A stretch of 64,000 nucleotides of DNA from Scortum barcoo (Eukaryota; Chordata; Actinopteri; Centrarchiformes; Terapontidae): contig CM041551.1 of the NCBI GenBank assembly GCA_023238725.1, positions 3,267,259 to 3,331,258 of the forward strand, in the 5' to 3' direction. How positions within the stretch are numbered: position 1 is the stretch's first letter; each line of letters opens with the position of its first letter. Shown here piece after piece: positions 48,117 to 63,100 of the stretch. A program made the translations under genes and the position numbers. The notes below the pieces were generated by a model. The model had not been told where the DNA came from. It made no database searches and saw only the letters and a list, made by a program, of their open reading frames with translations.

Positions 48117-51100
48117 GTCAGTTGCAGCAGGACGGGGTGTGTGTGCAGCTGTGGCAGTGTGACTGTGTGGACTCACTGGGACACATTTGGGCAGCCGGCA
48201 GCTGGCATCAGGTGGACTGTAACAACTGTAGCTGCTCCGATGGACAGCTCCTCTGCACCAATCACAGTTGCCAGGCCACCTGCGTTTGGAGTTCCTGGTC
48301 CAGCTGGGCGCCGTGCAGCGTTTCCTGTGGGCAGGGCCAGAGAACCAGATACAGGTGATGAAACCAAAACTCACAAATACATATTTATACTTACTTTATA
48401 TTATAACCTTTTTGATATTTTTGTTCCTTACTTGAAAACTATAACTCCCTCACTCTTAGGGAAATGTGTATCTCCTGTAATGAAAAATGTAAAGCAGAAA
48501 AACAAATATACTGTTTTCTGCTGCTGTTGTGTTTCAGGTCTCTGATCTCAGAGACTGAAGGGACAGATTGCCAGTTCGAGGAAGTCCAGCATAAATCCTG
48601 CGACCCAGGACCCTGCCCGCCTCTCTGTCTCCATGACGACCAGGAGCTCAGTGTGGGAGACACCTGGCTGCAGGGCGAGTGTAAACAATGGTGAGATAGA
48701 CTTACACAAATGCAGGGGACCGTGATATTTTGCTAATATTTTGTTTGCCCTGAAAAGGAACTGAAAATTAAAAAGATTCGACTTTGTGTCTCAAAACGCT
48801 CTCAAATTGTTTTTCTCCTCTCAGCACATGCACACCAGAGGGAGATTACTGCCAAGAAATTGACTGCAGAGGTGGGTCACTGCTTTTGACAGTAAATGAG
48901 AGTAAATGAAGTCAGGCTGAGTGTAAAGGAATAACATGGGCATTGTTGCCAGTGTATTAAACTCTATACTCAGCTTACAGCACAAGCATACCTTTAATGA
49001 AAGAGAATGTACAGACAGTACTAGGATGGGCATTTGTTTTTATTTTCATATTATCCAATCATGACTGCTTATGATAGAGAGGTGATGAGATGATAAATGT
49101 ATACATTTTATTTAGAATATATTACTGTTAAAAAATCTATTTAATAGTAATGTCTCCACTATTCAAATAGCTCCCCTTTAAAAGTCTGTGTGTCAGTGCT
49201 TGGTGCCACAGTATCATCATGTTATGTCTGTACATAATGTTAACTACTCATATGGAGATCAGAGCAAAGTTGTTGAGTAGGAGACTGTGGAAATTGGAGA
49301 TGTGATTATCATCAGATCATGGAAAAGAGACTGCAGATTGGTCTATAATATATATATATATATATTTAAACTGGTCCCTCGTGTTGGTTAATGGGGCTCA
49401 GCAGGAGGACGTGTCGTGCCAACAGAAACATCTCTAAATGCATATCAGGACACAGGTTCTGCAGATTATTTTGTAAGACCTTAGTTCTGATAGTAAATTA
49501 GTTAGAATAGTCTTAATATTGACGTGGAAAAAAACAATCATCAATCTTCCCTTCAGTCATCAGTAAACAATCAGTAAAAACAAACAGTAAAAATCTTTTT
49601 TTTTGTAAAAAAGTTGACTGGCATGCTGCTGAGTTCCCTTAAAAAGATAAGTGTCGAATGACTGAGTACTTTGTGTTGTTTCCAGTGGACGGTGGTTGGA
49701 CCCCGTGGTCAGTGTGGTCTGACTGCTCAGTGACCTGTGGACGGGGAACACAAGTTCGAACCCACGCCTGCATCAACCCCCCTCCACGCAACAACGGGTC
49801 TCACTGCAGCGGGCCGGAGAGAGAAACACAGGGGTGTCTCACTCCTCCTTGTCTGGGTGTGTTCAGAAGTGCCACAATTATATTAATTCATTCATGAATT
49901 CATAGCCAGGTTAAGCATCTGTCAAAAAATCATCACTTCCTGTCACACTATTTGGATGCACATTGTGTGAACTGTGTGTATAGTGTTAAAAGAGGAATGT
50001 CAGTTTATGAAGTGAGTAAACACAGCTCACATTCACTGTGGTCCTGTTGACACTCTTGTCTGCAGATGATCTTTGCCCCTGGTCACCATGGTCACCGTGT
50101 TCCCAGAGCTGTGGTGCAGGTTCTGTGTCACGGCGCAGGGTGTGTGTGTGTGAGGAGGGAGGAGATGAGGAGTGTCCCACTGAGAAGAACAGAGAGGAGA
50201 CCCAGCTGTGTTACAAACAGCCCTGTCCAGGTAAGCACAGACAAAACTTGTGGTTAGCTTGGTGAACAGACACCGCTCAGACTCGTAGCAGGAGGCACTA
50301 TGAAGTAAAATGACTGGGTGTGAATCCCAGGTCACTGATGTCTATGTGTATATATGTGTAAATCAAATATTTACAAGATCTACAACACTAAACACTAAAA
50401 GAAGGCAGTTGTGAAATTTATGAAAATGTATGCAAGATTACTTCTACTAACTGTTATAACTCATGTATGCTGCACCACCTACTCACAACAGAAAATGAAG
50501 CCTATGTAGCACAAAGTTCACCAAATTCCAAAAATCTCCAGTGTTATATACACCACACAGGGTATTATAATATTTTACTTTCTCATGCAGTGTCCAGCAG
50601 CTATGAACATAATTATCATTATGTTTAAATGTTGACAAGCAGGATTATGTTGTACGTAATTTAAGATGTAACTCTTTGCAGTCAGTTTATTCGTGAGTGA
50701 CAGATCATATATTTTTGAAGAAGTGTAAATTTAGTTGGGATTGATATTCAAAAATATAATTATTTGTGTTTTATGTTATTACAGAAAACATATTAAATAA
50801 ATGTCAGATATATTTTCCAGCCATGTCCTTAGCTAAATTTGATAACTGATGTTATAATAAAATATATAACTAATGATTGTTAGTGTCAGATCATCATGCT
50901 AATTGAATTTTTGTTTCTGCTTAGCTGTACTTTACAAGTTGATGCCAGTAAGACAGCTTTATATTGACTCTACAAGAGGCTAATCTAATGTTTGATGTAT
51001 AAAGAGATCAATTATATACTGAATCACTTCACAGTGAAGTCACCAGGACCAACTCTGGGTCGCATGTGAACAAGTTCAAGTGCTGCCTCACAGATTCGAA

Positions 51101-54100
51101 GTGCATCACAAACAACATGAAGTGTTGATTAGACCGGCGAGTAGCACCAGATTGGTTCATTTGTTCTCTCCTGCAGCCTGTCCCATGTCCAAATGGAGCG
51201 TTTGGTCTCAGTGCTCGTGTGTGTCTCAGAGGCAGCAACGCTACCGTGTAGCTCTCTCCCCGGCCACCAGGGGACAACAGTGCACTCCTGTTGAAACTCA
51301 GAGCAGGCCATGCAGCCTCAGTCAGTGTGATGGTGAGTTAACAACCACGGTCAAATGTATGTATATGAATCTGTGTGATCAAAGAGGCCTGATCCTGTCA
51401 TTATTCTTGAGCTGAAGGAGAATGTTCTTTTTCTGTCGATAAATAAGCAGACTGGGACTCAAATGGGCTCACCTTTGTTGTGTGATGTTGTGTGTTGGAT
51501 AAACTGCATTCATTCAAATTGTGTGTGTTTGTGCATGTTGATATTGTCCACAATTGACTTTTTTTCCTTGTGTGTGCAGGTTGTGAAGCCCCATTTGTGT
51601 ACTCAGGATGCGGTGTGCCCTGTGAGAAGCAGTGTGCACTACAGGGCCATGCAGATCTGTGTTTAGGTGTTCAGGAGTGTAAACCTGGCTGCTACTGCCC
51701 CGAGGTGAGCATTTTAGTACTTCTAATCTATTTTATGTTCACACTGTTGTGACACTGAGTTGGATCACTCTGATAATGAAACACATGAAAAACACTTGAA
51801 AAAATGGCATTTGCTACTGTAAAGTAAGGCACACTGTTGATTCCTGGTCATTGCAAAACAATGATATTTGAGCTATATTCTGTTTTTTGACACGGTTCAC
51901 ACATCATGTGGTGCACAGTCTATATTTAGATCTTCATTTCACACCTAAATACACTGTAGAGGAGTGCAATCAAAATATTCTGTCTGTTCAAAACCACACC
52001 GCTCCTTTTCCTGACAGTTATTATAAACGCTATATTTATAATGTAGAGCTTTCAAATGTATTTTCAATTGGCAAGTGACAAACATTTCTGAAACAGTTCT
52101 GACAACATTGCACTCTGCGTGTAAAAATAGTTGCATATTGCTAGACTGTTTATCTGCATGTGACTAAAATACACTGGCATGAATTTAGAAAGTGAAATAT
52201 GCTGAGCTACATTTTGTTGTTAATACATCACTTTGCTATGAGTTGTGAGGACAATTTTATAATGTTGTTTGGCCCAGTTTCCAGCTTTGATGTATTGCAA
52301 AAAGCTGAAAAATCCTCTTTGATAGACTGATGATACTCCAATACAGCAGCAGGGAGGGGAGATAATGAAATGTAGAAGTGAAAGAGAAGAGAAGAGGTGT
52401 AGAACACACCGGTTACCATTTATCATTCAACAACAATGGATTACCTTTATGTTTCATTGAATGCTTAAAGGTGTAGTTAGCAATCCTGGAGAGAGTGCAT
52501 TGATATGTGAACATCCGAACAAACGCACTCCTTCCTTCAGATCTCCTTTAAACTCACATGAGTAACGCGCAGCAATAGTGTTGTCCTGCACACAAGCACG
52601 AGTTGTGACAAAGTGTACCTGATGAGCTGAGAATGAGAATAAGTTGGTGGCCGCTGTCTTTGTCTCCCATTTACAGAACCAGGACTGTGTTTGAGACTGT
52701 TTTTCAGCTCACACAGTGCAGACAAGTTGAACTGGACAACAAAAAAGAATACTGGATTAAAATGACAGAATAAACATGCAATAAATTGCAGCCACATAGG
52801 GACAGTAAAAACAAGTTATGATGCCAGCACTGACATCATCACCTTTTAAGTGGACATATCCAACTTGTTAGCAAACAGTGGCGGTTACAGAGCAACACTG
52901 TGATTCACCTCTGAGATGTGTTTTACCTCATCCAGGTCGACAGTCTAAGGACAGAGACTGTCATATGCTGTGCAGATTGTAAAGCCCATTGAGGCAAATT
53001 GTGATTTGTAATGATGACCTATATAAATGAAATGGACTTGACGCGTGTTTCTGGCCACCTGGTATGAACATCAGTTGGATATTGACTCCCTTTTTTGTTC
53101 TGTTTTTTTTTTTTTTTCTCTACCAACTCCCAAGCGAAATATCTGGCTCTTTAGCTGTTAAATCCGCCATCATGTTCGCCAGCGAGTCTCTAACTGTCTC
53201 CGTCTGCTGTTTAGTGCTGAGCAGGTGGTGTACACTGACTTTATCAGAGCTTTTTGCTGAAAACAGCTGCTGTGAGATTGGTGAGTGTGAACTGAACAAT
53301 GAGCTAAAACTCAGTATAAAGCTCAGGAAAGCTGAGTGGAGTTGCACATTTTGGTAATAATTCTCTGTAGATGTATTACTATGACCAACTCCTTTTAAAT
53401 TGTTATTTAATACATTGTTCTAAAAATATCAATTATAGTCCCTTTCAAGGTTAAAACAATTAACAGATAGTTAAAACAATTAAGAGACATTCACAGATAG
53501 ATTAAGAGACATTCACTTACCCTGTAGATACATGGCGACTGTCTGGCCTCCATGTTCAAACCATGAACCAAAACCTTGAACAAGTTTTCCTGTTTTGTGT
53601 TCTCCCTTTCAGGGCCTGTTGCATCAGCGACTGTCTGGCCTCCATGTTCAAACCATGAACCAAAACCTTGAACAAGTTTTCCTGTTTTGTGTTCTCCCTT
53701 TCAGGGCCTGTTGCATCAGAACGGTAGCTGTGTTCCTCTGGAGCAGTGTGGCTGCGTCCACCTGCAGCACCAAGCTTCAGGACAACCACCCACACCTGTC
53801 ATCGTCCCTCAGGGGGCCGCGGTCACCATAGGCTGCAGTACCTGGTTAGAGCATGGCTGTTAAAGACATACTGAGATGTGGCAGGGGGCCTATTTTTTTT
53901 TTATATCAGCCCTCTGTCGCACCAAAGAAGTTTGCTTTTCAGTTTTTACAAGACCAAACATTAATTAACACTGTTGTAGAGCCAAAAACAGGGTAAATGC
54001 AGTGTGAGGGACTTTTGCCATTGCTACCACTGTATTTATTCCTGCTATTTTTCATTTTATCCCCTTGTTGGTTGCTCCCTGCTTGTGTGTTTGTCTGGTA

Positions 54101-57100
54101 AATATGACTCAGTTTGACATGTTCTTAATCTGTTCTGTCCTCCAGCCTTTGCCATGATGGATCTTTGCAATGTGACACGAGAGAGTGTGAAGGTAACAAT
54201 GCAGAATAATGGGAGTAATGTAAAGAGCTCCTGCTTGAACAATCACTGTGTTACTGTGCTTTTTCTTGCTCTGTCTCAGTCATCCTCAGCGAGTGGTCAG
54301 AGTGGACTCCCTGCTCCCCCTGCGTACCCGCTTCCTCTCTGCAGCACAGCACCTCCCAAGCAGGGGTCATCAGTGGCAGTAAGATGCTCTCAATCCAGAA
54401 GCGCTTCCGGGCCTGTTTGGACCTTGATTCTGGTCTTCCGGTCTCTGAGGAGGTGGAGGAGAGTCAATGCCCAGGACCCCTGGTAGAGGAGAGGCTCTGT
54501 CCGGATGCTAACATCTGCAGAGGTAATTGTGTTTGTCACTCTGAGGACCTGCCTGCATATCTGGAGTGAGATAAAGGACTCAGTCGGTTCAGTCTGCCTC
54601 TGTCAAGCTCCAGTTGGTGCTTTAACTCCACAGTGAGGGAAAGTAATGAATGGGACAGTTTTGCTCCAGCAGAGTTCCCCTCAGCATGTTGCAGCAGTGT
54701 AATGCTTTGCTCCCATCAGATTATATGCAGAGAAGCAGTCAGAGCTTAACAGGCATGGCACCATTGGAAAAAATAAATCATGGATTGGGTCAGAGAGGTG
54801 ATGAAATGACTGGAATTACTCTCTCTGGGGACAAGAGGGAAATACATGGGTAGAATACAATGAAATGTATTTGTGTAGCACATTTCAAGAGCAAGGAAAT
54901 ACAAGCCAATGTGAGTGATACAGTAGCTCACAATTCAATTAAATAAAGAGCAGTGGGAAAAAGAAATGTCTTAAGCCTAATATTCAGGTATTGGGAGTTA
55001 TAGCAGTGCTTGCCATGTTTAGTGTTGACCCTGGGAACAATCAGCAGACCTTTCCCAGAAGGCCAGAGAGGTCTCAGCGCTTCATAACGCAGCAGCAGAT
55101 GAGAGATCTATTTTAGCCCCACACCACTGAGTAAAAGATCAATTATTTCACACGCAGTAGGTCAGTGCAAAGACCTGAAAGCTGGACTGATGTATTCCAC
55201 TTTCTTAATCTGAGCGAGGGCTTTATCAGCAGTGTTCTGATGGAGTATTTATAGAGACGTGTAAGGACACATGGACAGATGTTTCCAAATCCTGCAGAGA
55301 GATAAGTTCTTTAATTCTTAATCTATTCTTAAAATGATATTAGGCTGATTTCATAAGTCTATTAATGTGGATATTAAAGTCAAAGACAGAGTCAGTGACC
55401 GATCTAATCATTAATGTTTTTTTTTTTGCCATAATGCTTCCTAGTAGGAGATGGTTATAGAGGTTGTGCAGAAAAGGCCTTAAAATAAAGCCATAAGGAA
55501 CTCGAGCTCATGTTGTGTTCCCTCATATGTGTTATTATTAAGTATTAAGTTGTCTCTATCTGTAAGATTCAAACCATTAGGAAAGTGCCAGAAAGTTTTC
55601 CTGTTTTTTCAGTACAATTGGATCGTAATAACTGTCATGTTGTTTGGGAAGCCTTTGAAACAGGCTAAACCTGACCTGGAATCTTTAGTAAAAAAAAGTG
55701 TGGTACCAAGTTTTCATCTGTGAATATTTATTGTGTGTCAGTTCATTGCTGCCAGTTCAGATTAATAGTTACCATCACCAAAAGCTATTAAATAGCTTGC
55801 GATCAGTATCCACTGTGAAAAACAGTATTGTGCATCCCAGCTACCTATTACTACCATTCTCATTATTCCCCAGATGAGTGAAAATGGAGGAGGAGTTTGA
55901 GGTCCATATATCTGTGAGGATACATATGGTTGATTAGAGCTGGCTGTGTGTCCAAAGAATGATTCATCTTGAACTATATTATCCCACCATTCTTCTCTGG
56001 CCCTTCCCCTTAGATGGAATGACTCTGTATTACCATCGTGCCCACTAGACCTTAGGTTTGACTTGCATGTCAAATATTTAAAGGGTTATCTTGTAACCCA
56101 TAGTTACAAGATATCTAAAAACTGCTCAGTGAGGATAAACAGAGGTCTTATTTATCATGAATAAAAAGAACAAACTCTAATCTCTGTCATACAAATTAAC
56201 ATCCAACCAGCTCAAGTCTGCTTGTGCATAAATTGATAAACAATAAATGCGCTTTCGTTATGATGATGACGATGACAAGTATTACAACAATTACAGCTAT
56301 TACAGCAGTCATCATGGTAATTACAGTCATTATCATTAGGATGAGAACAGAGTTGATGGTGGTTATAATAATCATTCTACCCTTCCAGATTGGTGTCAGT
56401 GGAGTGTGTGGAGCACCTGGACAGCCTGTGCAGAGCCGTGCAGCGGAGGAGTCAGGCAGCGGTACAGGCGGCCCCTGGCCTCTCCTCCAGGGCCCCGCTG
56501 TAAGAGCCAGCAGACACAGAGCCAGAGCTGCAACACAGCTCTTTGTCCAGGTACAACGCTTTCTTTCTTTAAAAGTCATGATTTATTTACATACTTTCAC
56601 AAACATAAAAAGTAAACAAAAGAAAGTTATTAGAAACATGGGTAAAAAAATTATTAAGACTTTTCCACTGCCTCTCTAATAATATTTTTTTTTTTATTAA
56701 AGTCAAGAAAAGTTGTTTTTTTGCAGCACACACAATGAGCTTTAACTGGGAAAGGTTGATTTTTCTTGGTTCCTAGGTGAGCGCTGTGAGGACAGGGGGC
56801 GGACCTACCAAGAGAACTGTGCCAATCAATGTCCTCGCAGTTGCACTGACTTATGGGAGCATGTGCAGTGTCTCCAAGGGGTCTGTCACCCAGGTAATCT
56901 TTGACTCTTATCACAGACAGCAGCTTAAACAACTCTTTGATTAATGGAACTGGATCAGACAGCAAAGGATCTTTCCTTCATTTCTCAGGCTGTCGGTGTC
57001 CAGAGGGACAGTTGTTGCAGGACGGCCTCTGTGTGTCAGTGGCAGAGTGTCGCTGTGGTATCCCATCAGGCAACGGGACACTGGAATTGTTCCCTAAAGA

Positions 57101-60100
57101 GGAGCTTTCCATGGACTGTAACACCTGGTGAGAACAGCTTCACTTCAGGTTTATTTTTGGATATGGAAAGTCAAAATGACAAGTTTAAGTTGTAGAAAAG
57201 TTGGTCAATATTGGTCTGTAATGTTAGCAAAAGATGAGTCTGATTAAGATCAGACTGACTTCAACAAGTCATTTGTATTTGCCTCTAGAGTTCATATACT
57301 TTCTTTTCCACTAAACATAAGATCAAGCTTTTATTTTTCACCTCTCCCTTTGCAGTGTTTGTGAGAATGGCACTCTGGTGTGCACAAAGCTTCCCTGTCC
57401 GGTTTATGAGCCGTGGAGCCCCTGGAGCTCCTGCTCAGGCTCCTGTGGGCACAGCCAGAGGACAAGGACACGCCTCTGCCAGGAGTCAGAGGGCGGCCCC
57501 TCCTGTGCTGACACCTTACAGACGGAAAGCTGTGATATGCAACCATGTCCAGGTCTGACATGAAACAAGAAGCCAGATGTACAACTGGGAATGTCCCAGG
57601 ATGTTTGACATCACACTAATTCAAACTAGTGTTGAAAGGGCATATTTAGTTTTCTTTATCTGTTATCACCTGTCAGCTCATCCAATCCGTGTATTCTCTC
57701 TCTCCCTCTCTCTCTCCAGTGGGATGTTTGCTGAGCGAGTGGTCACCATGGAGTGAGTGCAGCGCCACATGTGGTGGCGGCTTGTCAGTGCGGAACAAGA
57801 CAGTCCTTAGAGAGCCAGAGCCTGGTGGGGCGGCTTGTGTCAGACCACTAGAACAACACACAGCCTGTAACACCAACAGCTGCCTGCCTGGTAACACAAA
57901 CACACACCTCACTGAAAGTTGTACATTTATTATATTATATTATATTACATTATATTATATTATATTATATTAAATTAAATTATATTATATTATATTATAT
58001 CATATTCCAAGTAATATAATTCCCTTGTGCCAGTAAACTCATAAGAAACTTTATAAGTAGTATTTTCTTTTTTTTTTGGGTTACGGTGTAGTCAAACGTG
58101 TGAGAAGCCCCACACATGTCTATATATTGAAATACGTATATGTGATACGATGTAATTCATTATTTATTTGTCTATGTGTGTTGCAGAGTGTCCCAGCAGA
58201 CAGGTGTTTAGTGACTGTTCGGGTTCCTGTCCACTTACCTGTGAGGACCTGTGGCCACACACTCAGTGTTTACCTGGACCCTGCACCCCTGGGTGCACCT
58301 GCCCTCTTGGACAGGTCTGGACACCTGCGTGTGTGTGCACGCTCATGTGACAGAATTTTATTTTACCCCTGATCAAAGCTGATTCTTACCAGTCTCATTG
58401 TGTCCCTTTATAGGTGTTTCATGAAGGCTCCTGTGTGCCCCACACTGACTGTCCCTGCTCACTGTTATCCCTGCCACCTGGTTACCAGAGCTGGAATATC
58501 AGCACTAAGGAGAGCCAAGAAGCTCTGCTGCCACCTGGAACGACCGTTCAGCACCTCTGCAACACATGGTAGTATACTACATACTGATTCATCCATTTGT
58601 TCACTGAGTTAACAAGTTTTTAGACCATCAGGCTCATGTGGCGAGTAGCTAGACTGTCCCTTTAAAATGCCAGGCTGAACCTGTGCTTCCTCCCAGAATG
58701 AGTGTCTAATCCCACATAGACCAACACAACCTGTGCATTTAGGTGGCCTATGTCAATGTATACATTCAAATATGTTTGTAACCATGTTTCCTTTAAATGG
58801 CAGAAAAATTGTAAAAACTACTGAGTAACTGTGGCAGGTTCAATCATAACCCAGTTCCACTAAAACACACGATGGACATACCAGTAATATTAACAGATAG
58901 ATTATGTATAAAACCTTTTCCATGTCATTCACATGTTCAACATGTTCAGGCTGCAACAAGGTCTCTATTGCTACAATTCAACATGCTAAATAAATGGTAT
59001 AACTAATGATTTGAGAACAATAAATCACTGACCTTCACACAGTTTGGAGGATACTGATGTATACTGCTTGTGTCCTCCAGACTCAGGCATAACAAGGGTG
59101 CATTTCTTAGCCGCACTGGAGGAGCCTTTGAAATATTCAGAAAATACAGCCTCTGAATTGGTGCACTGTAACTAAGTCCCAGCATGCGTCTTTTTACTTT
59201 TAAATTCAAGACAGGAGAGAACAAAAAACAGGAGGAATGATAAGCATGGCTGACTGTGCGTTATACTGGATTTGCTAAAATTCATATAAAACATTTGCCT
59301 TTGCCTTTCAGAAGTGCTTTAAGAGAAGCTGCAAGTAGATTGTGAAGTGATTGAAGTTTTACAACCAAATGAAGTGGGTGGGGAGTTATGGAAAGACATT
59401 TTCACTGAGGTGGCTTAAATGTTATTTCTACAGCTTTGTTTTTTTTTTCCTTATAACTTTGTCCTTTTCCTATTTTTCTGCATATTTAAATAAACTATAA
59501 TGTAGCTTATTAAAAAATGTTAGATGTGTGCTGTAATTCATAGCCTGGCTTGCTGAGAGAGCATGACCTCCTGTGCATCACATGTGTCTTTATTTATTTC
59601 ATCTTGGTCTTTTGTTCATAACATCTTGGTACAGTATGAGACTATATATTTAGCTATATGCTTATTCATTCTTTTTACTTCCAATATGATAATTGTCAGT
59701 CTTGTTTCACAGCCATCAGCCTAGGAATGAAGAATACAACGTGCTTCCAGTGACAGCCAATACACAAAGACCATTTTACATTACGTGTGAGCTAAAAAGT
59801 CATCATACCTAAATAGCCAAAGTAAAAACAAGTGGGGGGTTTGTAGTGTTAAAGAGATTCTGTGCTACTGGGTGATAGGTTGCTGATTTGTATACACTAC
59901 CTGGAATTAGGCAACCACGTGATCTACAAATATAGGTCATCATTGATTATTATCTGATAATGTTGATTCTGCTGATACTGCACATGCTGCAGATTTATCA
60001 CCTTTTTCAGCCACTCTTCACAACATGAAGTCATTTCTGTCAGCCCCGAACTGAAGCTTTTGTGTGTGTGTGTTTAAATGGGTGTGCGTTTGACAGTAGT

Positions 60101-63100
60101 GTAAACTCACAGTGCCCAGTAAGCTATACATTGCATCACAATATTTTGATGCCTCAGAAAAGGTGAACCACTGTCGGATCAACAGATATTTATGTGTGTA
60201 GATAAAGTGTGGTATTGTGTCTTTTATTATTTATGTATTCCATATAAGTGTTTTTGGAGTGACCTACTCACAGTCCTGTTCCTAGTATGTATGATGCAGC
60301 AGTTTACACTCAAACACCTGCTAGTCTCTCTGAATGAAATGAATGAGAGATGGATACCAAATAACAGGTGGTGTTTGTTTTCAGTTAGCTCTCTCTCAGT
60401 GATGCATATTGGTCTGGAGTATTTAAATAAAAAGTAGGTTAAAGCCTTTTTGCATTTTTTTAAATGGCTGCATTAGAGAACAGTAGTGTTTATGCTTGAG
60501 GTGGTGCTGAATTTGACATGACATGTGCTATTAGCTGGCTTCGAAACCCCAGTCTTCCTTTTTGCTATATTGCACACAATTTCACAGCCCAACAGAAGAG
60601 ATCTCCTAAGAGATGGTAGAACACATTAAAGTCTCATAAAAACAACATACAGTATGTCTTCAGTTTTACTGGTGTAAAAGTGAAAGTTTTCAACCAAAGG
60701 CTAGAAGTAACAAACTGTCTTTTCAATAATAAGAGTTTCTTAAAGTTTTAAGGGAAATGGTCTTAGCTCTCAGAAACACTGTCAGGTTGACCACAGCCTG
60801 ATTAATTTATGATAAATGTTCCAAGATATCACTCGTAATTTGACATGGATATTTTGAAATGAAAAAAAGCGACTCAAATCACCTTTGAGTTAATTTTTTA
60901 AACGGTGTAAACGATCAGCAGAGTTGAATTTCATAGTCTCAGTCAAACTATACAGTCAACAACAATGTAGTTTGGTACTATATCTGCTGTAATGGATAGT
61001 CTGGCATGCAGCAGACATGTCGTAAGTCATTTCATCTCCCTCACACTGGTTCTAATTTAATATAGTCTGATGGGCTCAGTTGTGTGACATGATAATTGCT
61101 TTGGTTTCTCAAGGTGTTAACTAATATCGTCCTCACTGTTTTCCCCCATATTACCTCACTGACCTGATTTGTCTTCTCACTCTCTCCAGTGTGTGCCAGG
61201 GAGGAGTGTTCAGCTGTACCTCCCAGCCCTGTGATGGTGAGTGATGCTCTGTTCAGCAGTCAAAAGCACCCACAACAAAATGTGTGGCTGAACTGTTAGG
61301 ATCATGATAGATAGATCTATAGTTAGACACAGCTGCCGCAACAGTTGGCTCAAATGACAGAGCGACAGTCACATCAATCACGGCCTACAAAGGCCATTAC
61401 CGGGTTTTTGTTTCGCAAACACGAGATACCGTCTTGAATAAGTGTGTCAGACCCTCATATCCCACAGGAGAGTGAGTAGCTGTGTGTTTGACCTTTTTGT
61501 TTTTATCTGTCATCATTTGATCGTCAGTGCCTTTTATCCTCCTCCTGCCTCATCTTTCCTCTAGATTTGGAAATGTTTGGTGGCCATACTGAAGTCCATT
61601 TTCAAAGAGAAAAATATTTAACCAACTGTACAATGAAAATGAGAACATTTACTAACCTCTTTTGATCATGACTGCATTTTACTGAACACCTCTAAAGTGG
61701 ATATTTGGGAAACAAAAAACTCTCAAGAACAATGTTGACTGGATTGTTTAAACTTACTCTGTGGAGTTTTAACTCCAGTTACTGAGTACAAAACTCAGTT
61801 TAATATTTATACCTCTATGTGACCTAAAAAATCAAACGAGACTGTTGCTGAGTGGCTGTTTTTATTAGTTTTATTAGTTTCTAACAGTTATTGCTTGGAC
61901 TCATCAGAACAGGCCAGCACAGCGGCTTGACTAACATACTGCACGTATGTTGTCACAGAGCCTGAACACTTCTTGATCATATGCATAAGTCCTGTATGTA
62001 AACCATCTTATAGGATTAGTTATTGCTGTTGCACAGTCTGAATCTGCAGTGAGAGGATCGGTGGGAACTGTTTGGAGAAAGATAGGTCTCCAGTCTGTTT
62101 TTTTCTCAGTACACTAATTGGCACATTATGGTAACATTGTCACACAAGTGTTTCCACAGACAGAGCCGACCTCAGCTGAACAGCACAGACAGTTTGACAC
62201 TAATCTCTGTCTATTGTCCCTGTAACTAACTGGGAATCTATAGCTCTCTCATATGCAGTCGATCTGAATGTCATGGGAAGATCTTCCAGCTCTGGTGTCT
62301 CATTTTTGTTTGCTATTCAGAGGCAGCAACTCTACATGAGCTTTTTTTCCACTTTTAGAATGAGGCTGTGACTCAAGACTTTCATTGCCAACGACTGCCC
62401 ATGTAATTGTTAGTAGTAAGCCATTAGTAAGCCACAATGAACTGACAGCAAGTGGTGCACTGCCAAAACGTTTGGGTGACACGGAACACAGAACTTTTAT
62501 TCTGTGGTCACAGAGATGTGCTGAACTGAGGAAGTCACATACTGAAACGAACATCCCTTACCAAAATGTTCAAGAGGATGCACGTTACTGTCATTAAGTG
62601 TCAAGATGACAGATATTTTCTGTATGCTGCTTTACCGCTGTGAGTAAATCAATATTATCACTGACCTAAACCTGTTAATATTCCTCCCCTCTCCTCCTGC
62701 AGTGGCCTGCGAGTGGTCCAGCTGGTCCCAGTGGAGTCCGTGCTCAGCTAGCTGTGGCTGTGGTACGGGGCAACGCAGCTCCACCAGGATCATCCTTCAG
62801 CCCAGCCTGTACGAAGGGGCCTCGTGTGAGGGCCCCGACCACCGCACCACCACCTGCCTGGCCCTGACTGACTGTTGTAAGTGAGCAGAGGGATAATAGA
62901 TCATAGATAATAACAGTATTTGTGAAGCTTCTTATTACAGCAAATATAGGACCAAACTGACTATTCAAACCCCCCCCCCCCTATTTACTCTTGGGCCTGT
63001 CAAGTTTTCCTGGCTCTTACAGCTCTTCAGCTCACTGGCGTTCAGTCCTAGTATTAAAGGTATGATGAGGACAAAAGTAAGAATTCAAAGAAGTTTGGCT

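Noticed and set aside
53064..53357. Possible cysteine-containing exon in intron 96
   Set aside because: There is no TIL, TSR or LDLRA spacing, splice sites do not fit the phases, and the sequence looks like an interspersed repeat.
56196..56380. Ile/Thr-rich frames upstream of exon 100
   Set aside because: They arise from an ATT/CAT-rich intronic stretch; nothing supports coding.
58569..61189. A nested gene or RNA in the 2.6-kb intron 106
   Set aside because: No open frame of note and no tRNA-like or other structured element recognised by eye.
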